Shown here piece after piece: positions 7,890 to 23,548 of a DNA stretch of 42,675 bases; the first letter of the stretch is position 1, and every line of letters begins with the position of its first letter. The DNA is taken from the NCBI GenBank assembly GCA_025456345.1, contig JALOKU010000020.1:1-42675 (forward strand), in the 5' to 3' direction. The translations under genes and the position numbers were made by a program. This DNA comes from Vicinamibacterales bacterium. Its GTDB lineage: Bacteria; Acidobacteriota; Vicinamibacteria; Vicinamibacterales; JAKQTR01. Under the pieces are notes generated by a model. That model had not been told where the DNA came from, did no database searches, and saw nothing but the letters and a program-made list of their open reading frames with translations.

Positions 7890-10800
7890 ATGCGTCTGCA
7901 GCGGCTGGAAATCACCGGGTTCAAGTCATTCAGCGACCGGTCGGAGCTCGCGTTCGACCGCGGCGTCACGGCGATTGTCGGGCCCAACGGGTGCGGCAAG
8001 AGCAACGTGGCCGACGCCATCGTGTGGGTCCTCGGCGAGCAGAGCGCCAAGAGCCTCCGCGGCGACCGCATGGAGGACGTCATCTTCAGCGGCAGCGACG
8101 CCCGCAAGCCCAACGCCGCCGCCGAGGTGCGCCTGATGCTCGCGGGCGTGCCGGTGTCGGTGCAGGCCGGGCCGGGCGCGGAACTGGTCGACGACGAGGG
8201 GCGCCCGATGGTGCGCGAGGTGGAGGTGACGCGGCGCCTGTACCGGTCCGGCGAGAGCGAGTACCTCATCAACGGCGAGGTCAGCCGGCTGCGCGACGTC
8301 CACGAGCTGCTGATGGACACGGGGCTCGGGGCCAAGGCCTACGCGATCATCGAGCAGGGCAAGATCGGGATGATCCTCAGTTCGCGCCCCACCGATCGGC
8401 GCCAGCTGATCGAGGAGGCCGCCGGCGTGACGAAGTACCGCGCCCGCCGGCGCACCGCCGAGCTGAAGCTCGACGCGGCGCAGCAGAACCTCACGCGCAT
8501 CGACGACATCGTGTTCGAGGTCGAAAAGCAGCGCGGCACGCTGAAGCGGCAGGCCGCGAAGGCCCGGCGCTACCAGCGCCTGCGCGACGAGCTGCGCCGA
8601 TGGGAAAAGGTCCTGCTCGCCCGCCGCCAGCGCGTGCTGTCGCAGGCCATCTCCACCGCCGAGGCGCGCATCGTCCAGGTGCAGGCGGAGGAAGCCGCCG
8701 CCGCCGGCCGCGTGGCCGAGCGCGAGGCCGACATCGAGCGCGTGCGCATCGAGATCGCGCGGTGCGAGAGCGACGGCCGCGAGAAGCGCGAGGCGGCTCA
8801 CGCGTACGAGGTCGAGATCGGGCGCCTCGATCAGCGCATCCAGGGGGACCAGGCGCAGCAGGCGGCGCTCACGCGCCGCGCGGCCGACATCGGCGGCGAG
8901 ATCGAGGCGCTGGCGGCCCGGCGCGGGCCGGCGGCCGAGGAACTGGCGGCGAAGCAGCGCGAGGCCGGCCTCGCGGCGCAGGAACGCGACGGCGCGGCGA
9001 CGGCGCTCGCCGCCGCCAACGACGCGCAAGCCGCCCTGCAGACCACGCTCGACGGCTTCGAGGCCGACGTCGAGGCGGTGCGCGCCGAGCAATACGCGGC
9101 GGCCAGCGCGGCCACCGCCATCCAGCACGCCATCGAGAATGCCGTCAGCGCGCGTGACCGCGTGTCGCGCGACCTGGCACGGTGGTCGGCAGAAGCCGCC
9201 GACCTCCAGGTCGAGGCCGCCCGCGCCCAGGACGAACGGCAAGCCGCGTCGGCGGCCCTCGAACAGGCCCGCGGGCAACTGGACGCCGTCATGCGCGAGC
9301 GCACCGGCCGCGAGGCCGAGGTGACCTCGCTGCGCGGCGAACGCGACCGCCTGGCCCTGACCCTGCGCGAGCACGAGCAGGACCTCGCCGACGCCGCCGC
9401 CCGGCTGAAGTCGCTGGAGGAGTTCGAGACCGCCCGGACGGCCTACGGCGATGCCGCCAGGCTCGTGCTCTCCGAATCGGCCGGCGCGGTGCAGCAGGCC
9501 GGGTCCGTGGCGGACTACCTCGAGGTCTCCCCCGGCTACGAGCGCGCCGTTGAGGCATGCCTCGGAGACGCGCTGCAGTACGTGATCGTCTCGAGCCACG
9601 ACGAAGCCGCCCGCGGCCTCGCCTTCGTGCGCGGCCGCAACGCCGGCCGCTGCGGATTCGTTGTCGCCGGCGGCCAGGGGGCGGGCGCCGGCCCGGGCGC
9701 GCAGGCGCCGGTGCCCGGGTTGACGCCGCTGGCCTCGGTGGTGTCCGTCATCGGGCCGTACGCGGATGCCATCCGGCCCCTGGTGGCCGGAGCCTGGCTG
9801 GCGCCGTCGTACGCGGAGGCCGTCGCGGCCGCCGCGGTGACCGGCGCGCCGATCGCCACGCCGGACGGTGACGTGTGCCACGGCCCGCGCGTCGTGCTCG
9901 GCGGATCGGGCCGCGAGGAGAGCGGGGGCATCCTTCGCACCAAGCGCGACTTGAAAGACCTCCGTGAGCGGCTGGCGGCGGAGCGCTCGAGGGTGAGCCG
10001 GCTGGTCGACACCGCGGCCGACATCGAGCATCGCCTGGCCGTCGGCGGCTCGGCGATCGAGTCGATGACAGCGGAGATCCACCGGCAGGAGATGGCCGCG
10101 GTCGGCTTTGAACTGCGCATCGCGCAGGCCGACGACGACATCGCCCGAATCGGGCAGAAACAGGATCTGGTGGCGCTCGACGCCCGGCGGGCCGAGGAGG
10201 AGATCGCGGGCCTCGACGTGCGGCAGGCCGACGCGAGAGCGTCGGTGCTCCGCCTGGCCGAGGACCAGCGCTCGGTCGACGGACGGCTCGCCGCCGCCCA
10301 GCGGCGGTTGTTCGACGCGCGCGAGGACGCGCGCGTGCGCAGCGACCGTGTCCGCGACGCGATGACCGAGCACGCCCGGCTGCTGGAGCGTGCCGCCGCA
10401 CTCGCGCTCGACGCCGCCCGGGCCGAGGAAGCGCAGCGCGAGATCGAGGCGCGCCTGTCGGCCCGCGAGGACGAGCAGGGGCAGATCTCAGCCGAGCGGG
10501 CGAGGCTCGAGCAGGCCGTGGCCGACGCCCGCCGTGCGCTCGACGCGGAGGTCGAGGCGCTCGACCGCGCCCGGGAGCAGGTTCGCCTCGTCGACGAAGC
10601 GACCAACGAACTGCGGGCGGCGGGCGACCAGATCGAGGCGGCCATCCGCGAGGCCCGGCGAGCGCTGGACGCGATCCGCGAGGCCCGCGCCGAGGCGGAG
10701 GTCACCCGGGCCAAGGCGTCCAGCGACCTCTCGCATCTCGAGGACACCTGCCTCGACACGCTTTCGTGCGGCCTGGATGCGGTCATCACCGAGGTCGAGC

Positions 10801-11609
10801 AGATGGAGCGCGACGGGGACGTGAGCCCGGACTGGCGCACGATCTACGCCGAGGAGCCGGACGAAGAGGCCTCGGCCGGCGAGGCGGAAGCGCCCGAGGC
10901 GGGAGGGCAGGCGGAGGCGCCGGCCGGCGCAGCCGCCGCCGCGGAATCGGGAGCCGCGCCCGGAGCGGTCACGCCGGAAGAAGCCATCGAGGAGCTGAAG
11001 CGCAAGATCGAGCGTCTCGGGCCGGTCAACATGATGGCCATCGAGCAGTACGACGAACTCGACGTCCGCCACGGGTTCCTCACCGGCCAGCGCAAGGACC
11101 TCGTCGAGTCGATTGCGGCCACCGGCGAGGCGATCAAGAAGATCGACCTGACCACGCGGCAGCGGTTCCGCGAGGCGTTCGACGCCATCAACCTGAACTT
11201 CCAGGAGATGTTCGGCACGCTGTTCGGCGGCGGTCGGGCCGGCCTCACGCTGATCGACGAGGAGGACATCCTCGAGAGCGGCATCGAGATCATCGCCCAG
11301 CCCCCGGGGAAGCGCCTCCAGAACGTCCAGCTGCTGTCCGGCGGCGAGAAGGCCCTCACGGCCATCTCGCTGATGTTCGGCATCTTCAAGTACAAGCCGA
11401 GCCCGTTCTGCCTGCTCGACGAAATCGACGCCCCGCTCGATGACGCGAACACCGGCCGGTTCCTGGATATGCTCCGCGAGCTGCAGGCGCAGACCCAGTT
11501 CATCCTCATCACCCACAACCGGAAGACGATGGAGATCGCCGACCGGCTCTACGGCGTGACGATGGAGGAGCCCGGGGTGTCGAAGCTCATCTCCGTCCGG
11601 TTGAACTGA
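7890..11609 (+). CDS. smc: Chromosome segregation protein SMC
   Basis: 1239 residues from ATG 7890 (MRLQRLEITGFKSF matches the usual SMC start); an in-frame GTG at 7869 would add seven residues. SMC is the ATPase of the bacterial condensin, organising and segregating the chromosome with ScpA and ScpB, neither seen here. Walker A GPNGCGKSN is at residues 31-39. Long Ala/Arg/Glu-rich coiled-coils flank a hinge at about 530-690 (GSVADYLEVSPGYERAVEACLG). The C-terminal head has the signature LSGGEKALTAISLMFG (about 1148) and Walker B FCLLDEIDAPLDDAN (about 1172). Odd: between the end of the second coiled-coil and the conserved ERLGPVNMMAIEQYDEL block lies a roughly 45-residue acidic Ala/Glu/Gly insertion (about 987-1030). 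Confidence 0.97.
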   Translation: MRLQRLEITGFKSFSDRSELAFDRGVTAIVGPNGCGKSNVADAIVWVLGEQSAKSLRGDRMEDVIFSGSDARKPNAAAEVRLMLAGVPVSVQAGPGAELVDDEGRPMVREVEVTRRLYRSGESEYLINGEVSRLRDVHELLMDTGLGAKAYAIIEQGKIGMILSSRPTDRRQLIEEAAGVTKYRARRRTAELKLDAAQQNLTRIDDIVFEVEKQRGTLKRQAAKARRYQRLRDELRRWEKVLLARRQRVLSQAISTAEARIVQVQAEEAAAAGRVAEREADIERVRIEIARCESDGREKREAAHAYEVEIGRLDQRIQGDQAQQAALTRRAADIGGEIEALAARRGPAAEELAAKQREAGLAAQERDGAATALAAANDAQAALQTTLDGFEADVEAVRAEQYAAASAATAIQHAIENAVSARDRVSRDLARWSAEAADLQVEAARAQDERQAASAALEQARGQLDAVMRERTGREAEVTSLRGERDRLALTLREHEQDLADAAARLKSLEEFETARTAYGDAARLVLSESAGAVQQAGSVADYLEVSPGYERAVEACLGDALQYVIVSSHDEAARGLAFVRGRNAGRCGFVVAGGQGAGAGPGAQAPVPGLTPLASVVSVIGPYADAIRPLVAGAWLAPSYAEAVAAAAVTGAPIATPDGDVCHGPRVVLGGSGREESGGILRTKRDLKDLRERLAAERSRVSRLVDTAADIEHRLAVGGSAIESMTAEIHRQEMAAVGFELRIAQADDDIARIGQKQDLVALDARRAEEEIAGLDVRQADARASVLRLAEDQRSVDGRLAAAQRRLFDAREDARVRSDRVRDAMTEHARLLERAAALALDAARAEEAQREIEARLSAREDEQGQISAERARLEQAVADARRALDAEVEALDRAREQVRLVDEATNELRAAGDQIEAAIREARRALDAIREARAEAEVTRAKASSDLSHLEDTCLDTLSCGLDAVITEVEQMERDGDVSPDWRTIYAEEPDEEASAGEAEAPEAGGQAEAPAGAAAAAESGAAPGAVTPEEAIEELKRKIERLGPVNMMAIEQYDELDVRHGFLTGQRKDLVESIAATGEAIKKIDLTTRQRFREAFDAINLNFQEMFGTLFGGGRAGLTLIDEEDILESGIEIIAQPPGKRLQNVQLLSGGEKALTAISLMFGIFKYKPSPFCLLDEIDAPLDDANTGRFLDMLRELQAQTQFILITHNRKTMEIADRLYGVTMEEPGVSKLISVRLN

Positions 11610-11684
11610 CCCGGGAGCTGCGTGGCCGCGGTACGCGGAACTTCCGCCCCGCCGCCGCCGTCCAACTCTCGTGGGGAGGCTCGC

Positions 11685-12500
11685 ATGCGTTACCTTCAGC
11701 GCACCCGGTTCGTGGCCCGCGCGGTGGCGGTGCTGGCGGCGGCCGCCGGCCTGTCGGCCTGCGACGTCATGGTCAGCACGATGCACGGCGGCGGGAAGGA
11801 GCGGGCCGAACGGACATGGACCCGCTCGTACACGCTCGACGCCGGCGGGGCGGCGGTCGAGATCGTCAACGTCAACGGCCCGATCAACGTCGAAGCGGCC
11901 GACGGCAACACGCTCGATGTACGCGTCGTCATGGCGGCGCGGGGCGCGACGCCTGAGGACGCCAAGAAGGCGCTCGACCAGGTGGAGCTGGCCGAAGAGG
12001 CGGGCGCCTCCAGGGTGCGGCTGCAGGCGAAGTACCCGCGCGAGCTGGGCCGCCGGGGCATCGAGGTCTCCTACACGATTCGCGCGCCGCGATCGGCAAG
12101 GCTGGCGCTGGAGACCGTCAACGGCCACGTGCAGGTCGACGGCGCCTTCGCGGCGGTGCAGGCCGAGACGACCAACGGCGCCGTTCGCGGCGAGGGGCTC
12201 GGCAACACCGTCGTCGCCACGACCACCAACGGGGAGATCAAGATTCGCATGGCCTCGATGGGCGGCGAAGGCGTGGCCCTCGAGACGACCAACGGAGGGA
12301 TTGACCTCAAACTGCCGGCGGGCGCGAAGGCCACACTGTCGGCGCGCTGCGTGAACGGCGGCATCAAGGTGGCCGATCTGCCGTTCGAGAAGTCGGGCGA
12401 AGGCTCCCGCCGGAAGCTCGATGGCGCGATCAACGGCGGCGGCGCGGCGGTCAAGCTCGAGACGGTCAACGGCAGCATCCGCGTCGGCGGGACCACGTAG
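11685..12500 (+). CDS. DUF4097-type beta-helical lipoprotein
   Basis: 271 residues. The ATG at 11685 follows a strong GGGGAGG Shine-Dalgarno at 11673-11679. The N-terminus ends in the lipobox LSAC with Cys at residue 26, so the protein is probably lipid-anchored in the cell envelope. The mature part is built of repeated beta coils, each carrying an NG turn: VNVNGPINV, ETVNGHVQV, ETTNGAVRG, TTTNGEIKI, ETTNGGIDL, RCVNGGIKV and ETVNGSIRV. This ladder is typical of DUF4097/DUF4098 'putative adhesin' right-handed beta-helix proteins, for which no biochemical activity is firmly known. It lies 75 nt downstream of smc and 61 nt upstream of the M48 protease, on the same strand. Confidence 0.88.
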   Translation: MRYLQRTRFVARAVAVLAAAAGLSACDVMVSTMHGGGKERAERTWTRSYTLDAGGAAVEIVNVNGPINVEAADGNTLDVRVVMAARGATPEDAKKALDQVELAEEAGASRVRLQAKYPRELGRRGIEVSYTIRAPRSARLALETVNGHVQVDGAFAAVQAETTNGAVRGEGLGNTVVATTTNGEIKIRMASMGGEGVALETTNGGIDLKLPAGAKATLSARCVNGGIKVADLPFEKSGEGSRRKLDGAINGGGAAVKLETVNGSIRVGGTT

Positions 12501-12561
12501 ACACGGCTGCACAGGCATCCGGGCCAGGCGCTCGGCGACCCAGGGCCCGGGTTCCTGACGC

Positions 12562-13743
12562 ATGAACGAAGACAAGGCCACCTGCTATCACCGGCTCCGG
12601 CGGCGCGCCGTCCTGCTCTCGGCGGCCTGGCGGGTCTTCCTGCTGGCGTTCCTCATCGTGTCCGGCCTGGCGCAGGCTCTCCGCGAGACGTTCGCGTCGG
12701 CCTTCGGCGCGCTCCCCCTCTTCCTCCAGTTCCCGCTGACGGTGCTGGCGCTGGTCACCGTGGTGGCCGTGATGCTCGAGCTGGGGGCGTTGCCCATGAC
12801 CGTGTTCGCGGGGCTCACCCTCGAGCGTCGGTACGGCCTCTCGCATCAGCGGACCGCTTCATGGTGTCGGGACCACGGCAAGGCCGCGGCCGTCAACCTC
12901 GCGTTCGTTGGCGCGTCGGCCGTGTGGATGTACGCCTGGCTGGCGGCGGCTCCTGACGGCTGGTGGATCCCGGCCTGGGCGGGCCTGGTTGCGGCGGGGA
13001 TCGTGACGGCCTGGGCGGCTCCGGTCGTGCTCCTGCCGCTCTTCTTCCGCTTCGTCCCGCTGCCGGACGGTGCCTTGCGCGAGCGGCTGCTGGCGCTCGC
13101 GGCGAAAGCGGGTGTGCCGGCCCTCGGCGTGTTCGAGTGGCGCACGAGCGACCGGACGTCCCGCGCCAATGCGGCGTTCACCGGGATCGGCCGCACCAGG
13201 AGGATCATCCTGTCGGACACCCTCCTTGGCGACTACAAGCTCGAGGAAATCGAGGCCGTGCTGGCCCACGAGGTGGCCCACCACATGAACCACGACATCT
13301 GGAAGGGGCTCGCCGTGGACGCGGCGGCCGTCCTGGGGGCCCTTCTGGCGGCCGACGCGGCGCTGCGGGCCGCCGCCGGACCGGCAGGACTCCAGGGCCT
13401 GGCGGACCCGGCAGGGCTCCCGGTGGCCGGTCTCGCGCTGACGGCGGTGGGCTGGCTGGCGTTGCCGCTGCAGAACGCGGTATCGCGCGCGCACGAGCGG
13501 GCGGCCGACCGCGCCGCGCTCGAGCTTACCGGCAACCCCCACGCCTTCGTCAGCGCCATGCGCCGCCTCGGCGCCCGGAACCTGGCGGAGGAATCACCCG
13601 CGCTGCTGACCAGGCTGCTCTTTCACACGCATCCCCCCATTGATGAGCGCATTGCGTTTGCCGCGGCCTGGGAGGCGGAACGGAACGGGCGCACGGCCGC
13701 CGAGTCTCCGGCGGCCGGCCGCGTCAAGGGCGGCGGGGCGTAA
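12562..13743 (+). CDS. M48-family membrane metalloprotease (Ste24/CAAX protease-like)
   Basis: 393 residues. Several hydrophobic segments (about 18-38, 52-80, 112-150 and around 255-300) surround a zinc protease core with HEVAHH (about residue 235) and the downstream ERAADRAALEL block supplying the third metal ligand. The order of membrane helices before the HExxH and the length fit the Ste24/CAAX prenyl protease 1 branch of M48 better than the shorter HtpX. The substrate is unknown in bacteria of this type; envelope protein quality control is plausible. The final 20 nt overlap the 3' end of the convergent cupredoxin-like gene. Start ATG 12562 has only a weak ribosome binding site. Confidence 0.9.
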   Translation: MNEDKATCYHRLRRRAVLLSAAWRVFLLAFLIVSGLAQALRETFASAFGALPLFLQFPLTVLALVTVVAVMLELGALPMTVFAGLTLERRYGLSHQRTASWCRDHGKAAAVNLAFVGASAVWMYAWLAAAPDGWWIPAWAGLVAAGIVTAWAAPVVLLPLFFRFVPLPDGALRERLLALAAKAGVPALGVFEWRTSDRTSRANAAFTGIGRTRRIILSDTLLGDYKLEEIEAVLAHEVAHHMNHDIWKGLAVDAAAVLGALLAADAALRAAAGPAGLQGLADPAGLPVAGLALTAVGWLALPLQNAVSRAHERAADRAALELTGNPHAFVSAMRRLGARNLAEESPALLTRLLFHTHPPIDERIAFAAAWEAERNGRTAAESPAAGRVKGGGA

Positions 13744-14110
13744 CCACCAGTTCGCCGCGCATCTCGCGGCAACCCTCGTCGATGGTCAGACTGCAGTAGA
13801 AGGGGAACGTACCCGCCTTGTCGGCCCGGAACTCGAACGTCACGGGCCGTCCCGGCGCCGCGCGCTTCGAGATGCGGTACTCGTCGATGGTGAAGGTGTG
13901 GGGGATGTCTTCCGCCACGAGGGTAATCTTCACCACGTCGTTCGCGGCCACCTCGATGCGCGCCGGGGAGAACGCGAATCGCTTCGCTGTCACGGTGATT
14001 TCGTGCCGCCCCTGCTCCTGCGCCAGCGGCGCGCCGCCGCCGCAGACGACGGCCCCGAGCAGCAGCGCCGCCGCCATGAGTGTCCGCCGGTTGTGTGCAG
14101 GTGAAGGCAT
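13724..14110 (-). CDS. Exported cupredoxin-fold protein with altered copper site
   Basis: 128 residues with a signal peptide (about 9-30, ending LAQE). The mature part is a small beta barrel: HEITVTAKRFAFSPARIEVAANDVVKITL, DIPHTFTIDEY, then FRADKAGTFPFYCSLTIDEGCREMRGELVV. It resembles COX2/plastocyanin-type cupredoxins: His71 in the PHTF loop, Cys106 and Met117 sit where copper ligands occur. The second His expected after the Cys is missing; the loop instead carries Cys114. So it may bind copper in an unusual way or not at all. It converges with and overlaps the M48 gene by 20 nt. A TAGAAT -10-like box lies about 50 nt upstream. A periplasmic electron-transfer or copper-handling role is inferred only from fold. 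Confidence 0.82.
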   Translation of the reverse strand: MPSPAHNRRTLMAAALLLGAVVCGGGAPLAQEQGRHEITVTAKRFAFSPARIEVAANDVVKITLVAEDIPHTFTIDEYRISKRAAPGRPVTFEFRADKAGTFPFYCSLTIDEGCREMRGELVVTPRRP

Positions 14111-14157
14111 CCCAGGACTCCTGAAGACAAGTACGCGGGGCGTGAATCGCTGACACG

Positions 14158-14163
14158 ATTCTA
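14158..14163 (-). promoter_or_regulatory. -10-like box upstream of cupredoxin-like gene
   Basis: TAGAAT on the minus strand, 48 nt before the ATG at 14110. No convincing -35 is seen. It lies in the loop of an inverted repeat (ACGCGGGGCG at 14133-14142 with CGCCCCGCGT at 14165-14174), which could also help end pnp transcription. Confidence 0.35.
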
Positions 14164-14191
14164 CCGCCCCGCGTGTGGATGCGCTACGATC

Positions 14192-16426
<2,235 letters not shown>

Positions 16427-16428
16427 GG

Positions 16429-16467
16429 TCCTGCCTCTATGGCCCGGTCGTCGCGTCCGACGGGCTG
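16429..16467 (-). promoter_or_regulatory. rpsO-pnp intercistronic hairpin
   Basis: On the minus strand GCCCGTCG pairs with CGACCGGGC (one bulged C) in the short gap between rpsO and pnp. In Escherichia coli a stem-loop at this place is cut by RNase III during pnp autoregulation; the same job here is inferred from position only. Confidence 0.35.
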
Positions 16468-16737
16468 CTACTTGCGGATGCCCAGGCGCTCGATGATGAC
16501 GGCGTACCGCTGGTGATCCTTGCTCTTGACGTAGTCGAGCAGACGCCGGCGCTGCCCGACGAGCATCAGCAGGCCGCGGCGCGAGTGGTGGTCCTTGGCG
16601 TGGACCTTGAAATGTTCCGTCAGGTAGCTGATGCGCTCGCTGAGGATGGCGATCTGGACTTCCGGCGACCCGGTGTCGCCTTCGTGCCGTTCGAACGACT
16701 TGATCAGTTCCGTCTTCCGGTCTTTGTTGAGTGCCAC
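16468..16737 (-). CDS. rpsO: 30S ribosomal protein S15
   Basis: 89 residues, exactly the usual S15 length, starting at a GTG (16737) that reads [14 protein letters not shown] after the initiator; GGAGG lies about 9 nt upstream. S15 binds the central domain of 16S rRNA early in assembly. The family pattern [49 protein letters not shown] and the C-terminal RLGIRK are all present. The frame stays open further upstream but that extension has no S15 similarity. It sits between truB and pnp in the translation operon. Confidence 0.98.
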   Translation of the reverse strand: MALNKDRKTELIKSFERHEGDTGSPEVQIAILSERISYLTEHFKVHAKDHHSRRGLLMLVGQRRRLLDYVKSKDHQRYAVIIERLGIRK

Positions 16738-16827
16738 GTCTTCTTGCCTCCACGCACGGTCCAGCACCGCCCTATTGCGGCCCGGGTCCGCCGTCACGAA
16801 ATTCACAACCCCTGCAAAACGTTAATG

Positions 16828-17763
16828 TTACACCAGCACGACCGCCGGATGCAAAACGCCGCCGGCGCCGGCTTCCCCCACGGCCACCAGGCGGCGGTCT
16901 GGCCCGAGCAACCGGACGCGGGCCCCCTCCGGCACCCCGGCCGCCCCGTCCGCGCACTGGGCGGGTCCGACATGCCGGCCATGGGCGGCCCAGTCGGCGC
17001 CTTCCCGCGTCAGGCCGACGGCCGGCCAATCCGTCAGGAGCGCGTCGAGGGGGACAACCCGCGACGCGATCTCCGACTGCGCCACCACGTCCAGCGTGAC
17101 GGCGTCGCCGAGGCCGAACGGCCCGCTGCGCAGCCTCCGCAGGCCATCGAGCGTCGCGCCCGTGCCGAGCGTCAGGCCGATCTCGTGCGCGAGGGCCCGC
17201 ACGTAGAAACCGGCCGACGCGACGAGCCTGATCCGGACAACGGGGCCTTCCATCGACAGCAGCTCGAGTTCGCGCACGGTGACGCTGACCGGGGCGAGTT
17301 CGACGGCTTCTCCGCGCCTGGCCTGGTCGTACGCCCGCACGCCGCCCGCACGTTTCGCGGAGTACGCCGGCGGCGTCTGCATCCAGGTGCCGCGGTAGCG
17401 GCCGAGCACGGTGGCCACCGTGTCCGGCGCCGGGGGAGGGAATCCGGCGGGAGCCTCGAACACCACCGCGCCGGTGGCGTCGTGGGTGTCGGTCGCCTGC
17501 CCGAGCCGGATGGTGGCGGCGTACTCCTTGTCGGCGCCGCTCAGATAGCGCGCCAGGCGCGTTGCCCGCCCGATGACGATCGGCAGCACCCCGGTCGCGA
17601 ACGGGTCGAGCGTCCCGGTGTGGCCGACCTTGCTTGCGCGGAACCTCCGGCGGACCACCGCCACGATGTCGTGCGAGGTGGGGCCTGCGGGCTTGTCGAC
17701 GACGAGGACGCCGCCGCGGCCGGCCGGCCCGGCATCCTCCTCCCGACGCGAGGGCGCCGGCAC
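16828..17763 (-). CDS. truB: tRNA pseudouridine(55) synthase
   Basis: 311 residues. TruB makes pseudouridine 55 in the T-arm of tRNAs. Visible are VLVVDKPAGPTSHDIV, the catalytic-Asp block GHTGTLDPFATGVLPI, the YSAKRAGGVRAYDQARRG segment and the C-terminal PUA-like part. The GTG start at 17763 is one base after the nrnA stop (TGA-C-GTG), so translation is coupled. A short, charged N-terminal extension (MPAPSRREEDAGPAGRG) precedes the core; no internal ATG offers a better start. The 90-nt gap to rpsO is the largest in this part of the operon. Confidence 0.96.
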   Translation of the reverse strand: MPAPSRREEDAGPAGRGGVLVVDKPAGPTSHDIVAVVRRRFRASKVGHTGTLDPFATGVLPIVIGRATRLARYLSGADKEYAATIRLGQATDTHDATGAVVFEAPAGFPPPAPDTVATVLGRYRGTWMQTPPAYSAKRAGGVRAYDQARRGEAVELAPVSVTVRELELLSMEGPVVRIRLVASAGFYVRALAHEIGLTLGTGATLDGLRRLRSGPFGLGDAVTLDVVAQSEIASRVVPLDALLTDWPAVGLTREGADWAAHGRHVGPAQCADGAAGVPEGARVRLLGPDRRLVAVGEAGAGGVLHPAVVLV

Positions 17764-17764
17764 G

Positions 17765-18778
17765 TCAGGCTCCGGACGCCGGCACGGCGACGGGCCCCGC
17801 GTGGGCGGCCACTTCGGGCGCCATTCGTTCGAGGATCCTCGCGCGCACGCTCTCCAGCGGGCCCTCCAGCGTGCAGCCCGACGCGTTCTTGTGGCCGCCG
17901 CCGCCGAACCCGCGGGCCACGCGGCCGACGTCGACTTCGCCCTTCGAACGCAAGCTTACGCGCCAGTGGCCGTTCCCGGCCTCCTTGAAGAACACCGCCG
18001 CCTGGATCGCCTTCACGCCCAGGGGCAGGTTGATCAGGCCGTCGGTTTCCTCGGGGACGCCGCCCGACGCCGCCAGGTCCGCGTCGGTGAGGGTGAGCAT
18101 CGCGAGGCGGCCGCCCGGGTCGATCTCGAGCGTCTGCAGGACGGCTCCCTGGAGGCGAAGCCGCCCCAGCGTGTGGCTGTCGAACAGCTTGCGGGCGACA
18201 CTGACCGGATCGGCGCCTGCCTCGAGCAGCCGCGCGCAGTACGAGAAGGTGCGCGGCGAGACGCCCGGATAGCGGAATGAGCCCGTGTCGGTGACCACCG
18301 CGACGAACAACTGCGTGGCCATGTCGGCGGTGAGCGGGACGCCGAGCTCGGCGATGATCTCGAACACCAGCTCTGCGCACGCCGACGCGGAGCCGTCGAA
18401 CCACTGCACCTCGCCGTAGCCGCTGTTGCCCGGGTGATGATCGATGTTGATGACCGGCAGCCCGTCGAAGCCCGAGAGCCCGGTCCGCGCGAGATCCCCG
18501 CACTCGAGGACCACGACGGCCTCGGTGCCGGCCGGGATCGTGTCGCCGATGTCGATGTCGGAGATGCCGGGAAAGTCCGCCAGCTGGATCGGGGGGCGGT
18601 CGCGGTGCACGACGCGGGCGTCGGTCCCGATCTCCCGGAGGGCCCACGCCAGGGCGAGCGACGACCCGATGGAGTCGCCGTCAGGCCGCAGGTGGGACGT
18701 CACCACGACGCGGCGGTAGCGCAGCAGGGCTTCGCAGACGCGGCGGCAGGCCCCCGGATCGGCCTCGTGGTGCGTCAT
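17765..18778 (-). CDS. nrnA: DHH-family oligoribonuclease / pAp phosphatase (NrnA)
   Basis: 337 residues. NrnA degrades nano-RNAs and dephosphorylates 3'-phosphoadenosine 5'-phosphate, using a DHH/DHHA1 two-domain fold with Mn2+. The N-terminal domain has SHLRPDGDSIGSSLAL, the DHH motif in VINIDHHPGN, and TDTGSFRYPGVS; the C-terminal DHHA1 domain has GFGGGGHKNASG. Its ATG overlaps the rbfA stop (ATGA), and truB follows one base after its stop. The position between rbfA and truB is a common arrangement in many phyla. RNA turnover fits with pnp in the same operon. Confidence 0.95.
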   Translation of the reverse strand: MTHHEADPGACRRVCEALLRYRRVVVTSHLRPDGDSIGSSLALAWALREIGTDARVVHRDRPPIQLADFPGISDIDIGDTIPAGTEAVVVLECGDLARTGLSGFDGLPVINIDHHPGNSGYGEVQWFDGSASACAELVFEIIAELGVPLTADMATQLFVAVVTDTGSFRYPGVSPRTFSYCARLLEAGADPVSVARKLFDSHTLGRLRLQGAVLQTLEIDPGGRLAMLTLTDADLAASGGVPEETDGLINLPLGVKAIQAAVFFKEAGNGHWRVSLRSKGEVDVGRVARGFGGGGHKNASGCTLEGPLESVRARILERMAPEVAAHAGPVAVPASGA

Positions 18779-19185
18779 GGCTCGCGCGGCTTGTCGGAGT
18801 CGGCGCCGGCGTCCGGGTTCTCGGCCTCCCGGGCCGCGTCCTGCTCGTGGATCTCGTGAATGAGTTCCTCGATCCGCGCGTGCTGCTCGATCGACTGATC
18901 GAATCGGAACTCGAGCTCCGGCATGCGGCGCAGGCCGAGCCGGCCGGCCAGCTGCCGGCGCACGAACGGCGTGGCGCGCTCAAGCGCCCGGGCGGTGTCC
19001 GTGCGCGCCGGCCCGGCGGCCATCGTGGTGTAGTAGACGCGCGCGATCTGGAGATCGGCGGTGAGGCTCACGCGCGTGATGGTCACGAACCCCACGCCGG
19101 GGTCGTGCACCTCGCGCGCGAGGATGCCGCTCACCTCGGTCCTGATCTGGTCGCCCAGGCGATCGGGGCGGTGTCCTTGTGGCAT
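18775..19185 (-). CDS. rbfA: Ribosome-binding factor A
   Basis: 136 residues. RbfA is a KH-like factor for 16S rRNA 5'-end maturation and cold adaptation. The family core is clear: RPDRLGDQIRTEVSGILAREVHDP, VTITRVSLTADLQIARVYYTTM and MPELEFRFDQSIEQHARIEELI. An acidic tail of about 20 residues (DAAREAENPDAGADSDKPREP) follows the core. The stop overlaps the nrnA start by ATGA. It is 52 nt downstream of infB, the typical infB-rbfA-truB order with nrnA inserted. Confidence 0.96.
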   Translation of the reverse strand: MPQGHRPDRLGDQIRTEVSGILAREVHDPGVGFVTITRVSLTADLQIARVYYTTMAAGPARTDTARALERATPFVRRQLAGRLGLRRMPELEFRFDQSIEQHARIEELIHEIHEQDAAREAENPDAGADSDKPREP

Positions 19186-19237
19186 CGGACGCTCGGTCCT
19201 GCTCGCGTTACGCGGAAGACGCGGCGGCGCCGGCGGC

Positions 19238-22120
<2,883 letters not shown>

Positions 22121-22130
22121 CGCCTGACCT

Positions 22131-23546
<1,416 letters not shown>

Positions 23547-23548
23547 GC

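Noticed and set aside
10488..12581. Minus-strand open frame of 697 codons opposite the smc 3' end and the DUF4097 gene
   Set aside because: It runs against two genes with strong motifs and has no recognisable domain.
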